64,000 bases of DNA from contig OY848918.1 of assembly GCA_963693285.1 (NCBI GenBank), positions 10,053,162 to 10,117,161 on the forward strand, given 5' to 3'. Of this stretch, positions 1 through 9,496 are shown piece by piece. Origin of the DNA: Xestospongia muta. Taxonomy: Eukaryota > Porifera > Demospongiae > Haplosclerida > Petrosiidae. The position numbers and the translations under genes were made by a program. The notes beneath the pieces are model-generated. The model did no database searches, was not told where the DNA came from, and saw only the letters and a program-made list of their open reading frames with translations. Position 1 is the first letter of the stretch, and each line of letters starts with the position of its first letter.

Positions 1-740
1 ATTCCTACACAGCTACCTCCACTACTAACTGGTCGACCACATGCTCGAACACCATTTTCACTATACAGTCTAAATACATCAGGACATTTCTCACTGCTAT
101 CTGTCATGTTAAGATAAGCTACCCTCATCCAACCTCCTGCAGAACTACACAACTCCTCCATATAACAGTACACTTGATGATTAATGCTGCGATTATCAGC
201 TATAATGTAATAGCCTGAAGAACAGTCTGGACATCTCCTCTTGATCTCCTCACATGAACGAGGAAGTAACAATGATGGAGGAAGACATTTCTCTGTAGTA
301 GTGTTCTCATGAATATCTTTGAGAGTATTAATATCTTCTTTAATGTCATCAATGTTACCTTCTAACCTAGCCATACTCCTATTGAGATTACTAATGACCT
401 CAAGTATCTTTATAATGGCATCATTGTACAACCTTGTATCTAACCTGGATATATTAGCAACAATAGTCTCAGTGAGTTCTTTGATCATTTTATTACATTT
501 AGGTGGTGAGTTAGATAGTAGTTGTTGTGATACAACAAGTTGTATGGGACTAGTTGGATTACTACCATCTTTACAAGGTGGACAGCTACTGCGAGAAGAT
601 TTAGTAAGGAGTTGATTAATAGCAGCAGTCAGGTTAGCTATGGCATCATCTATATAACTATCACCATCAGAATGACTTAATGGATTAGACATACCAGTAA
701 TAGCTAGTATGACTACCAGTAAAGATAGAAGGGAAGTCAT
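1..740 (-). CDS. Long-type secreted Cys-rich protein, 3' part cut by window edge
   Basis: The reading frame is open from the ATG at 740 to the window edge, about 246 codons of an expected 414. It starts with a hydrophobic signal peptide (MTSLLSLLVVILAITG), followed by an Asp/Ser-rich linker with a CPPC motif, a predicted coiled coil with N-glycosylation sites, and the start of the Cys-rich domain (CPDC, YCYMEELC, GGWMRVAYLNM, CGRPVSSGGSCVG). The missing C-terminal part lies to the left. Its coding and upstream sequence is closest to the copy at 20260-21501, so the two are recent duplicates. The start is chosen because all copies share it and it directly precedes the signal peptide. Function unknown; secretion is inferred. 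Confidence 0.8.
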   Translation of the reverse strand, partial: MTSLLSLLVVILAITGMSNPLSHSDGDSYIDDAIANLTAAINQLLTKSSRSSCPPCKDGSNPTSPIQLVVSQQLLSNSPPKCNKMIKELTETIVANISRLDTRLYNDAIIKILEVISNLNRSMARLEGNIDDIKEDINTLKDIHENTTTEKCLPPSLLLPRSCEEIKRRCPDCSSGYYIIADNRSINHQVYCYMEELCSSAGGWMRVAYLNMTDSSEKCPDVFRLYSENGVRACGRPVSSGGSCVG

Positions 741-774
741 TGTAACTCTTGTACTGTTCTACTCTTGTTGTGCT

Positions 775-812
775 GTAGACTGTCTACCTTATATACTCAC
801 TGAGATAGTGAG
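775..812 (-). promoter_or_regulatory. Candidate core promoter of long-type gene
   Basis: Reading toward the gene: the inverted repeat CTCACT-GAGAT-AGTGAG (796-812), a TATA-like GTATATAAGG, and a second palindrome GTAGAC-A-GTCTAC (775-787), ending about 35 bases before the ATG. The same arrangement precedes every long-type gene in the window. The TATA role is inferred from position. Confidence 0.55.
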
Positions 813-3800
813 ATAACTAAGTCATCTAAAATTGAGTAACACCTGGAGGGATTGACTTTCCAGAGAAAGTAACCTCCTTCAAATGATAAAGGATACCACA
901 AGAACTACCTAATGTCAACCATGACTGTCTTTTCACAGTATCAAAAAGATAATGTTCACCTCAAAGACTATCCTAATAAAAGTTGTGGTAAAATACGTCA
1001 GTCCTCTTGATGACAGCTGTAAATCACAACAGTCCTCAGTGGTAATAAACAGCACCTGTACTGACAGTTAGAGAAATATCACAGTAAAGTGTCTCATTAC
1101 TACTCAAGCTATAAACACTACTTTATGATATATTATGTAACACTGGACTCTTCTTTACTAGTTTAATTCCACAATCATTTAATGAAAAGTTTATATAACC
1201 TATAATTATACTATCAGTCATAGTAATAATTGTCTAGAGATAGTTGTATGTGTTTTCTTATAATTTGATATGTACTGTTTAAAAAATATGATATTTCATA
1301 ATATGAACTGTATATACATTCCCCCATTAAAAAAATGAGATAACCAAGGCAGCAAAAAATGAATAACACCTGCAGGGGTTGACATTATATTAGAGAAAAT
1401 TACCCCCTTTCTCATAAAAAATGGTACCACAAGGATTACCTAATATTAACTATGACTCTCCTTTCTTAACACTAAAAGATTACTTCTATTTCAATCTAAT
1501 ATAAACTCTTTAGTTGTGTATTTACAACAAGTATCAGGGGTTAGCTGCTGTTTGGTCAATTACTAGATGTACCATCAAGTTATTATCTAAAAGCTAATTC
1601 TAATACAGTAATGAAAATTTGGTATTTTGAGAGTTGACATTCTGGGAAGTAACCATATCAGGAGTACTAGCTATTAGACATTGTTGAGTTAACACCAGCT
1701 GCATAAGATCAGTCAGACTATCACAAGAGTCTGGTTTATAAGTTACTGGATAGCTATGAGAAGATTGAGTAAGGAGTTGATTAATCCAGTGAAGAACTTC
1801 CTTTTTTAACCATATAAAAATATGCTTCACCTCAATGACTACCCTAACATTAACCAGGACTCCCCTTCTTAGGATTTGTTTGGTAAAACCATGAAACAGA
1901 CCTCCTCCCTTTTCCTCTTCAAAGGTTGAAGAATTTCTAACATTAACTATCATTTATTATCTTAGCCTTTCTAAGACAACAGAACTACCCTGATTATCAA
2001 CCATGACTCTTCTTAGCCTTCAAAAGACAAGTGTTACATTAAGGTCCTGGGACTACCCAATATTAAATGCTGGCAAAGATATAACAGATACCCTAAGGGT
2101 TACTCTGATTCATTCTTAGCCTTCAAAAGACAAGTGTTACGTCAAGGTCCTGGGACTACCCAATATTAAATGCTGACAAAGATATAACAGATACCCTAAG
2201 GGTTACTCTGATTCATTCTTCAAAAGACAAATATTACCTCAGTCTTCAAACCTTAAGGGAATTATCCAATACCAAACTAAACTAGTAGTCTTGATAACAG
2301 CTGTATTTCACAAAACTAGTGATAAATAACACCTGTAACAACAGTTAGAGGACTAGCTAAAACATTTTTCGTTCACCTCTTAAAAGATATCCATCTATTT
2401 CAATGTCAACTACAGACCTCTTTCTCGTAAACTAATACTACATCAATGTTATCTTAAACATATATTACAGACAGAAGCACTTTATAATATTGACCTCCAT
2501 AGAGAAAGGGACTTTAGCTATAGAAACAACAGAAACAAACAATTAATGTTAATATCAAGTCAAAGATTACAAGTCATATAAAATTCAAAGAAAATTCATA
2601 AATGAGATTCATGTTGCCATGATATACAACATGATTTAATACCTTGTTTTTAGGTACAATAATGTGTATATGGTATATATAGTCCACGTCAGTGTACTGA
2701 ATAAACTTTACTGACTGATGAAATTCACTATACACATTGCACATTAAACATGGTATACACAGTAAACATGATATGTGCAATATTACATAGTATTTACTAC
2801 TTACAGTATACACAGTATATATGGTATAAACACATACTGTGTATAACATAACTATATAATGTGTATATTATGTTATACATAGTATATACAGTATACACTA
2901 TATAGTATATCCACAGTATAATGTTATACATAGTATACACACTACATAATCACTGAGTTAGTGAGATAACTAAAAATTGAGTAACACCTGGAGGGATTGA
3001 CTTTTCAGAGAAAGTAACCTCCTTCAAATGATAAAGGATACCACAAGGACTACCTAATATCAACCACAACTGTCCCTTCTCAGCACTAAAAAGATAATGT
3101 CCACCTCAAGGACTACCCTAATAAAAGCTGTGGTAAAATATATCAGTCCTCTTGATGACAGCTGTAGATCACAACAGTCCTCAGTGGTAATAAACAACAC
3201 CTGTACTAACAGTTAGAGGAATATCACAGTAAAGAGTCTCCTCCCATTACTACTCAAGTTATAAACACTACTTTATGTTATATTATGTAACACTGGAATC
3301 TTCTTTACTAATTTAATTCCACAATCATTTAATGAAAAGTCTATATAACCTATAATTAGTCATACTAATAGTTGTCTAGAGATAGATATACATGTTTGCC
3401 ATATAATTTGATATGTACTGTTTGAAAAATTCAAAGAAAACTAGTAGTAGTCTAGTTCATAAATGAAGTTAACATTGCCATGATATACAACATGATTTAA
3501 TACCTTGTTTTTAGGTATAATGATGTGTATATGGTATATATAGTCCATGTCAGTGTACTGAATAAACTTTATTGACTAATAAAATTCACTATACACATTG
3601 CACATTAAACATGGTATACACAGTAAACATGATATGTGCAATATTACATAGTATTTACTACTTACAGTATACACAGTATATATGGTATAAACACATACTG
3701 TGTATAACATAACTATATACTGTGTATACTACATATACTGTGTATTATGTTCTACACAATATATACAGTAGACATGGTAAACATAGTATACGCTGTATAT

Positions 3801-3833
3801 ACATTATACACAGTATATATGAACAGGAAAGTC
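813..3833. repeat. Repeat-filled spacer upstream of the first long gene
   Basis: No conserved gene except the recurrent ORF at 1600-1953. It holds two copies of the promoter-distal module (about 820-1200 and 2955-3360; motifs GGAGGGATTGACTTT, AAGTAACCTCCTT, CAGTCCTCAGTGGTAATAAA), diverged monomers of about 60 bp (AAGGACTACC...ATCAACCATGACTGTCCTT), and two AT-rich blocks of TATAC/GTATA repeats (about 2740-2950 and 3590-3830). The spacer matches 21574-24511 closely along its length. Confidence 0.75.
1600..1953 (-). pseudogene. Recurrent 117-aa ORF (MIVNVRNSSTFEE...), relic related to long-gene linker
   Basis: One of four copies (others at 22361-22711, 46924-47262, 60570-60935) that keep an open frame of 112-121 codons from the same ATG. 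The middle (INQLLTQSSHS, then a Cys/Pro stretch, then QLVLTQQCLIAS) resembles residues 41-75 of the long-type proteins (INQLLTKSSHSSCPPC...QLVVSQQLLS). The front half has no similarity I recognise, and there is no signal peptide. Upstream and downstream are only spacer repeats. It may be a fossil 5' piece of a related gene or an untested small gene. Confidence 0.35.
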
Positions 3834-3918
3834 TAGTACGTGGGACTTTATTGATCTACCTGTTCCACCTCTAACTCATGCCCCTAATATTAGATTTGAT
3901 TGGCGTTGTTTACAATAG
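3834..3918 (+). pseudogene. UBASH3-like phosphatase, last-exon relic
   Basis: Plus-strand sequence encodes the extreme C-terminus of a UBASH3/TULA-type domain: PPLTHAPNIRFDW, two or three more residues, then TAG at 3916-3918. The proline-rich PLTH...F-W pattern is typical of that family's C-terminal end. The rest of the domain is missing; AT-repeat sequence abuts it directly on the left. The same junction recurs at 24512. Confidence 0.6.
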
Positions 3919-4980
3919 AACTTTGTAATAATCTATTCTCAAATATCGTGAACGTTAATTACAGGGGTTTTACTCATTTAAAATTAATTACAAAATATCC
4001 TGTGCATATTATCATCTTTATTTGCTGTAAATAGTAGCTTGTTTCTTCAAACTCAGCTGCTAGTTTGTTTATGACATTAGCTTGTTCGTGTATCTCTTGT
4101 CTAGCCTATAATAAAGTGACTATTAATAAGTTATGATATATTGAAGATTTAATACCTGTTTGTCAGCTGTTTTCTCTATAGATTGTAGAATAATGTCCTC
4201 TAGGTAAGTGTCAACAGTGCCTTGATGAACTCTTATCATCTGATGGAGAAGCAACATGAAAGAGTAATGAACATATGAATGTTAAGAGTCAATAAAGTAT
4301 ATAGTAGACATAATAAACTAGTAGACCATTGTATAGTGAATTATCTGATGTAGAGTGGATGGGTTTAAGGCATATAGACTCAGAGTCAGTCAGTGGATTG
4401 ATGGATCTAGTCTTCTTACTTGTTTAAATATTTCATCTACAGTTCTTCTACGTCTCTCTTCTCTTTGTCTGAGACCACTCGGCAGCTCCTTGTTCAGCTC
4501 CATCATTAATAACAGATTCCTGTTATTAGTGTTATTAACTGTTAACTAAATAGTATTTACCTTGTGTTCAGCATTTTCTTTAGCTCTCTGTTTACTCAAT
4601 ATAGCTTCTGTCTCTTTTTTCTTCTGTTTTGCTCAGGAGATTGTAAGGCATGTGTAGTACGGAGCTCTTTAATAAGATCTGATCTCATCTCTTTACCTTC
4701 ATACATCTTGAGAAATGAGGTGTGTGGAGTCAATGGTACAATATGAAGAGGTCCTACTAACCTTGTTTTGTACAGCACAACCTCTAATAAGTCTTTGTAG
4801 TAAGATAATGGCCAACTCTCGTTCCTCTTCCTCCTATGGAGTGTAATAGATGTATGACTGTACTGTATCAGTACTCAATGTATTGATGATACACATAAGT
4901 GCATATATTATTAGTATTATAATACATAAATTATGATAGGTACATTTAATTAGAAACTGGTATAAAAAAGCTGATCAATC

Positions 4981-5052
4981 TTTGCCTGGAATTGAACCAC
5001 AGGTCTTCTATTAGTTCAGCAGTTGCTTTAACTATTGAACTACTTGTAGCTT
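4981..5052 (-). other. tRNA-like element in CFAP91 intron
   Basis: Read on the minus strand it contains TAGTTCAATAG (A-box-like) and GGTTCAATTCC (B-box match) about 33 bases apart, as in a Pol III internal promoter. Acceptor and anticodon stems pair poorly, so it is a tRNA pseudogene or the head of a tRNA-derived SINE. Copies lie at 26369-26442 and 56189-56255. Confidence 0.45.
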
Positions 5053-5689
5053 CTCTGTATCCACTCATAACAATTTATAATATAGTATCAATCATATATT
5101 GTGGATTATCTGTGTATTGTTGTACAAGCATACTTCACTGGGTGCTTCAATAGTTGGAGTTGGAGGACGTGGAATTGGTTTTTCAACTTTCTCTAAAAGT
5201 CTCAATGGTTTCTTACCCTCATCAGCTAAAAAGATGAAAGAAATGACCTTATTAGAGTCTGACCCATTACAATAAAAGTTCATTTCATTCATCTTGCCAA
5301 GTTTAGCTTGTTTTCTAGCTTTGACACCAATTGGTTTAGCTGATGAACTAGGAGGTTTAATTCTAGAAAGACAAAAAGGTACATTAACAGCTAACACATT
5401 GATACTGTATTAATAGTCTCTCAGACTACACAACACAAGGAGCAACCAAACTTAACCTAGTGTCTGGTTAATGCAAGAGATAAAGTTTTGTAATCAAAGC
5501 TAAAACTAACATATAATATATACATACATACATATATATGTGAGTGTCTGTGTGTCTGTGTGTATGTACATATATAACAGAATATACCTCAAATCAGTCA
5601 CTTTATGAGGCAGAGCAGCTTCAAGATCCAATAGTCCTATATAATAGTCGATATAATACTATCATATATATAGTGTGTGTACAATGTAC

Positions 5690-5860
5690 CATAGAGTACT
5701 GTGTTATATTGGCTCTTTATTGCATATTGCTCAATATAATACTAACATATATATAGTATGTGTAAAATGTACCATTGAGTGCTGTGTTATATTGGCTCTT
5801 TATTACATATTGTTCAATATAATATTGTCATATATATGTGTGTGTACAATGTAACATTGA
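5690..5860. repeat. 83-bp tandem repeat from a CFAP91 exon-intron junction
   Basis: About two diverged copies of a monomer containing ATATATAGTGTGTGTA, ATGTACCATTGAGTGCTG and ATTGGCTCTTTATT. On the minus strand part of each monomer encodes the end of the CFAP91 exon with EQYA.KSQYN. The clearest array is at 30803-31105. Confidence 0.6.
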
Positions 5861-6285
5861 GTGCTGTGTTAGTAGATACCAATGTGTGTCATAGTAGCAT
5901 AGACTTGAGAATCAAAGTTAGTATATTCATTGGTAATGTTTCTTCTCTCTTGTCTTCCTTCAACATGGCATCTCTGTTCTATTAGTTTATGTATGGCTGT
6001 AGTGAAATAGAGGTAGTGTAAAATGTGATCATTGCGATAGAGACTGTTGTGATAGTGTGATTGTTGTCAGAGTGTCTCTACCTTTTATATGTTCACTCCT
6101 AACTTGTCTAATTTGTTGCTCTTTCTCTTTGTTTCTAAGACTCCTAAACTATTGTACATTATTATCAGTATGTTAATCAGTTACTGGTATCAAAATTGTT
6201 ATTAACATCAAAATTTTTTTACAAAATTAAAGATTTATCAAAATTAATGTATGCAATGTTATTGATCACAACATGAGACTTTCCT

Positions 6286-7530
6286 TTATTTAACATAGAT
6301 CTCATAATGGGCTACTGGACAATCTTCATCAGATGTTGCTTCATTAAGACAGATCCTCATCTCTATGTTGTCAGTAGTGGAGCAATTGAGTTTCTTATAA
6401 AACCAAGGTATACCAGTATGTTGACAACAGGCAGTTTCTATACTACCACATTGATGACCATCCCATAGAGGATCATTGGGATAGAATTTAGCTACAACAG
6501 GATAATTTGGACTTCCAGACTCACAATAATAGTCACTACCAACAAATGATGGTGGAGTTGCAGGATATTTACTACCACATGGACAATGACTATAAATATC
6601 ATTATCAGTTACACCTACGATAAAAGTCCAAATATGCCTACGAGGATTACCATAAGTTAAACTGATACCATCACTGTAATGAGAGTTAATACTGCTAGTG
6701 GTGTGATGTGCTCCATCTGGGCGACCAACTTGATATCCGATAATTTTACCGCACACTTGAGAGTACTCAATGTTCCTTGATGGAAATGTTATTCCTACAC
6801 AGCTACCTCCGCTCTTAACTGGTCGGCCACATGCTCGAACACCATTTTCATTATACAGTCTAAATTCATCAGGACATTTCTCACAGCTATCTGACATGTT
6901 AAGATAAGCTATCCTCATCCAACCTCCTGTGGAATTACACAATTCCTCCATATAGCAGTACACATGACGAGCAATGCTGCTATTATCAGCTATAATGTAA
7001 TAGTCTGAAGGACAGTCTGGACATCTCCTTTTGACCTCCTTACACGAACGAGGAAGTAACAATGATGGAGGAGAACATTTCTCTGTAGTAGTGTTCTCAT
7101 GAATATCTTTGAGAGTATTAATATCTTCTTTAATGTCATTAACGTTACCTTCTAACCTAGCCATACTCCTATTGAGATTACTAACAACCTCAGGTATCAT
7201 TATAATGCCTTCATTGTACAATCTTGTCTCTAACCTGGATATATTAGCAACAATAGTCTCAGTGAGTTCTTCGATCATTTTATTACATTTAGTTGGTGAG
7301 TTAGATAGTAGTTGTTGTGAAACGACAAGTTGTATAGGACTATTTGGATTACTACCATCTTTACAAGGTGGACAGCTACTGTGAGAAGATTTAGTAAGGA
7401 GTTGATTAATAGCAGCAGTCAGGTTAGCTATGGCATCATCTATACTACTATCACCATCAGAATGACTTAATGGATTAGACATACCAGTAATAGCTAGTAT
7501 GACTACCAGTAAAGATAGAAGGGAAGTCAT
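6286..7530 (-). CDS. Long-type secreted coiled-coil/Cys-rich protein (intact)
   Basis: Single exon, 414 aa. Residues 1-17 are a signal peptide; 52-56 SCPPC in a low-complexity linker; about 80-145 a coiled coil (ELTETIVANISRLETRL...) with several N-X-S/T sites; about 163-414 a Cys-rich domain with CPDCPSDYY, YCYMEELC, GGWMR (from 202), CGRP, CVGITFPS, YSQVCGKIIGYQ, HIWTF, CPC (316-318), SFVGSDYYCESG, DPLWDG, CC and a final YEIYVK. The opening GGWMR resembles the start of fibrinogen-like folds, but the rest is a distinct, uncharacterised domain common in basal animals. TAA overlaps an AATAAA (6285-6290). It lies in the CFAP91 intron, about 140 bases before the next exon. Secretion and oligomerisation are inferred; the ligand is unknown. 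Confidence 0.87.
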   Translation of the reverse strand: MTSLLSLLVVILAITGMSNPLSHSDGDSSIDDAIANLTAAINQLLTKSSHSSCPPCKDGSNPNSPIQLVVSQQLLSNSPTKCNKMIEELTETIVANISRLETRLYNEGIIMIPEVVSNLNRSMARLEGNVNDIKEDINTLKDIHENTTTEKCSPPSLLLPRSCKEVKRRCPDCPSDYYIIADNSSIARHVYCYMEELCNSTGGWMRIAYLNMSDSCEKCPDEFRLYNENGVRACGRPVKSGGSCVGITFPSRNIEYSQVCGKIIGYQVGRPDGAHHTTSSINSHYSDGISLTYGNPRRHIWTFIVGVTDNDIYSHCPCGSKYPATPPSFVGSDYYCESGSPNYPVVAKFYPNDPLWDGHQCGSIETACCQHTGIPWFYKKLNCSTTDNIEMRICLNEATSDEDCPVAHYEIYVK

Positions 7531-7564
7531 TGTTACTCATGTACTGTTCTACTCTTGTTGTATG

Positions 7565-7604
7565 GTAGACAGTCTACCTTATATATACTCACTGAGATAG
7601 TGAG
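7565..7604 (-). promoter_or_regulatory. Candidate core promoter of long-type gene
   Basis: GTAGAC-T-GTCTAC palindrome (7565-7577), TATATATAAGG, and CTCACT-GAGAT-AGTGAG (7588-7604), in the arrangement shared by all long-type copies. Confidence 0.55.
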
Positions 7605-8689
7605 ATAACTAAGTCATCTAAAATTGAGTAACACTTGGAGGGATTGACTTTTCAGATAAAGTAACCTCCTTTAAAATATAAAGGATACCACAAGGACTAC
7701 CTAATGTCAACCATGACTGTCCTTCTTCAGCATCAAAAAGATAATGTCCACCTCAAAGACTACCCTAATTAAAGTTGTGGTAAAATATATCAGTCCTCTT
7801 AATTACAGCTGTAAATCACAACAATCCTCAGTGGTAATAAACAACACCTGTACTAACAGTTGGAGGAATATCACAGTAAAGAGTATCCTCTCATTACCAC
7901 TCAAGTTATAAGTACTACTTTATGATATATTAACACTGGAATCTTCTTTACTAGTTTAAGTCCACAATCATTTAATGAAAAGTCTATATAAGCTATAATT
8001 AAGCTATCAGTCATAGTAATGGTTGTCTAGAGATACACTACAAGTAAAGATAGAAGGTAAGTCATTGTAACTCATATACTGTTCTACTCTTGTTGTGTGG
8101 TAAACAACAAGAGTAGAACATATATACTCACTGAGATAACACTTGGTGGGATTGACTTTTCAGAGAAAGTAACCTCCTTTAAAATATAAAGGATACCACA
8201 AGGACTACCTAATGTCAACCACGACTGTCCTTCCTCAGCATCAAAAAATAATGTCCACCTCAAGGACTACCCTAATTAAAGCTGTGGTAAAATATATCAG
8301 TCTTCTTGATTACAGCTGTAGATCACAACAGTCCTCAGTGGTAATAAACAACACCTGTACTAACAGTTAGAGGAATATCACAGTAAAGAGTCTCCTCTCA
8401 TTATACCACTCAAGTTATAAGTACTATTTCATGATATATTAACACTGGAATCTTCTTTACTAGTCCAATGATTTGTATATACAGTTAGTAAGGTTCCTCA
8501 ACTGTATCTACTCTAGATAAAGTGTCATTTAATTTTTATAATTCATTTGTGTATGTAATAATACAATCAAAAATGTATCATTCAAATATTATCTAAAAAC
8601 TTTTAACCATATACAGTGTACATATACAGTATAAGGTCATTAAAAGGTGCACATGAACAAGAAGTCTCTTTATATTTTTCTTGTGCACC
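7605..8689. repeat. Spacer with two copies of the promoter-distal module
   Basis: Two successive copies of the same roughly 350-400 bp module (about 7618-8010 and 8125-8470), separated by a damaged promoter/start copy (8041-8150). The rest (8470-8689) is AT-rich sequence with nothing recognisable except an imperfect short hairpin of GGTGCAC and CAAGAA sequences. Confidence 0.7.
8041..8150 (-). promoter_or_regulatory. Orphan promoter/start copy with perfect 17-bp hairpin
   Basis: A copy of the long-gene 5' end (reverse of AAGTCATTGTAACTC...TGTTCTACTCTTG) without a gene. Its palindrome region has changed so that 8080-8096 and 8104-8120 are perfect inverted repeats around a 7-base loop. Confidence 0.6.
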
Positions 8690-9098
8690 AACAATAATAA
8701 AAGTCTAAATATGACGTTGAGGGCTACCATAATTAATACAATGTGATTAACATAATTTGAACCGATGTTCTTATTATTACTATAATATGCTCCATCTGGC
8801 CAGACAACTTGATATCAAATAACTTTAACATACACTTGAGAGTACTCGATGTTTCCTGATGGAAATGTTATTCCTACACAGCTACCTCACTACTAACTGG
8901 TCAAACCTATACTTGAACACCGTTTTCATTATACAGTCTAAAGATGTTAGGACATTTCTCACTGCTATCTGTCCTGTTAAGTTAAGCTACCCTATCCTAC
9001 CTCCTCCTAAGCTGGACAATGTTTGCATGTGGCAGTATGTCTGACAAACATAGCCACGACTATCAACTAACATTTCTTACAGCATAGAGATATGTCAT
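8690..9098 (-). pseudogene. Short-type secreted protein, degenerate pseudogene
   Basis: Minus-strand sequence resembles the short-type gene from a start at 9098 (MTYLYAV, then a stop after a few codons) through DSHGYVCQTYCHMQTL, the GGWMR region, CGRP and the YSQVCGKVIGYQ region. It ends before the CPC motif. Numerous frameshifts and a lost GGWM core show it is dead. A similarly decayed piece is at 51715-51895, sharing the changed stretch around AACATAATTTGAACCGATG. Confidence 0.7.
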
Positions 9099-9225
9099 TT
9101 TAGAGTGCCATCTTGATTTGCGAATGACTAAAATTTAATTTTATATCCATTTTAAAACACAGATGTTATCTTTAAAGTCAATATTGATTATTATGCAGAA
9201 ATTAATTTTTTCAAGGAAGACTTTA

Positions 9226-9496
9226 ACATAGATAAGATAACCCTTTAAGAAAGGACACATCAAGGACTACACATAGATACGATAACTATTTCAGAAAGGA
9301 CACATTAAGGACTACATATAGATAACATAACCCTTTAAGAAAGGACACATCAAGGACTTACCATAGATAAGATAACCCTTTCAGAAAGGACACATCAAGG
9401 ACTTCACATAGATAAGATAACTGTTTCAGAAAGGACACATCAAGGACTTACCATAGATAAGATAACCCTTTAAGAAAGGACACTTCAAGGACTGCT
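9226..9496. repeat. 45-bp tandem repeat, six copies
   Basis: Six head-to-tail copies of about 45 bp, each with ATAGATAAGATAACCC, AAGAAAGGACAC and ATCAAGGACTA. One to three copies occur at the same place in other modules (about 14396-14520, 32340-32420, 40315-40390, 52215-52290). Confidence 0.85.

Larger units (their letters stand above)
4041..6143 (-). pseudogene. CFAP91: CFAP91 (MAATS1) late exons, disrupted copy
   Basis: Minus-strand exons of a ciliary protein, in order: NKEKERQIR..VRSEHIK (6082-6143); RKLIEQR..VE..ERRNI (about 5850-6010); KPPSSSAKPIG (about 5300-5365) read through a lost donor into KKPLRLLEKVEKPIPRPP (about 5130-5229); ERELAIILLQ..IRG (about 4762-4838); MYEGKEMRSDLIKELRTTHA (about 4565-4715); a fused remnant of two exons (about 4424-4535); IRVHQGTVDTYLEDIILQS (about 4157-4241); ANVINKLAAEFEE (4041-4105). 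In the animal protein these form coiled-coil and IQ-like segments of a radial-spoke-associated factor. The two terminal exons are deleted, exon f carries a 1-base deletion, and two exons are fused. Not functional as it stands. Confidence 0.8.

Noticed and set aside
2574..2849. Minus-strand ORFs rich in Tyr/Val/Thr (MLYTVCVYTIYTVYTV...), also at 23268 and 24130, and plus 32533-32961
   Set aside because: Translations of TATAC/GTATA simple repeats.
7109..7384. Plus-strand ORFs of 81-98 aa (MRVLISSLMSS...) opposite every long-type coiled coil
   Set aside because: They are mirrors of the conserved sense strand; they lack their own promoter or conservation pattern and change with sense-codon variation.
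9226..9496. 45-bp and 83-bp arrays considered as CRISPR-like
   Set aside because: Direct tandem repeats without unique spacers in a eukaryotic context.
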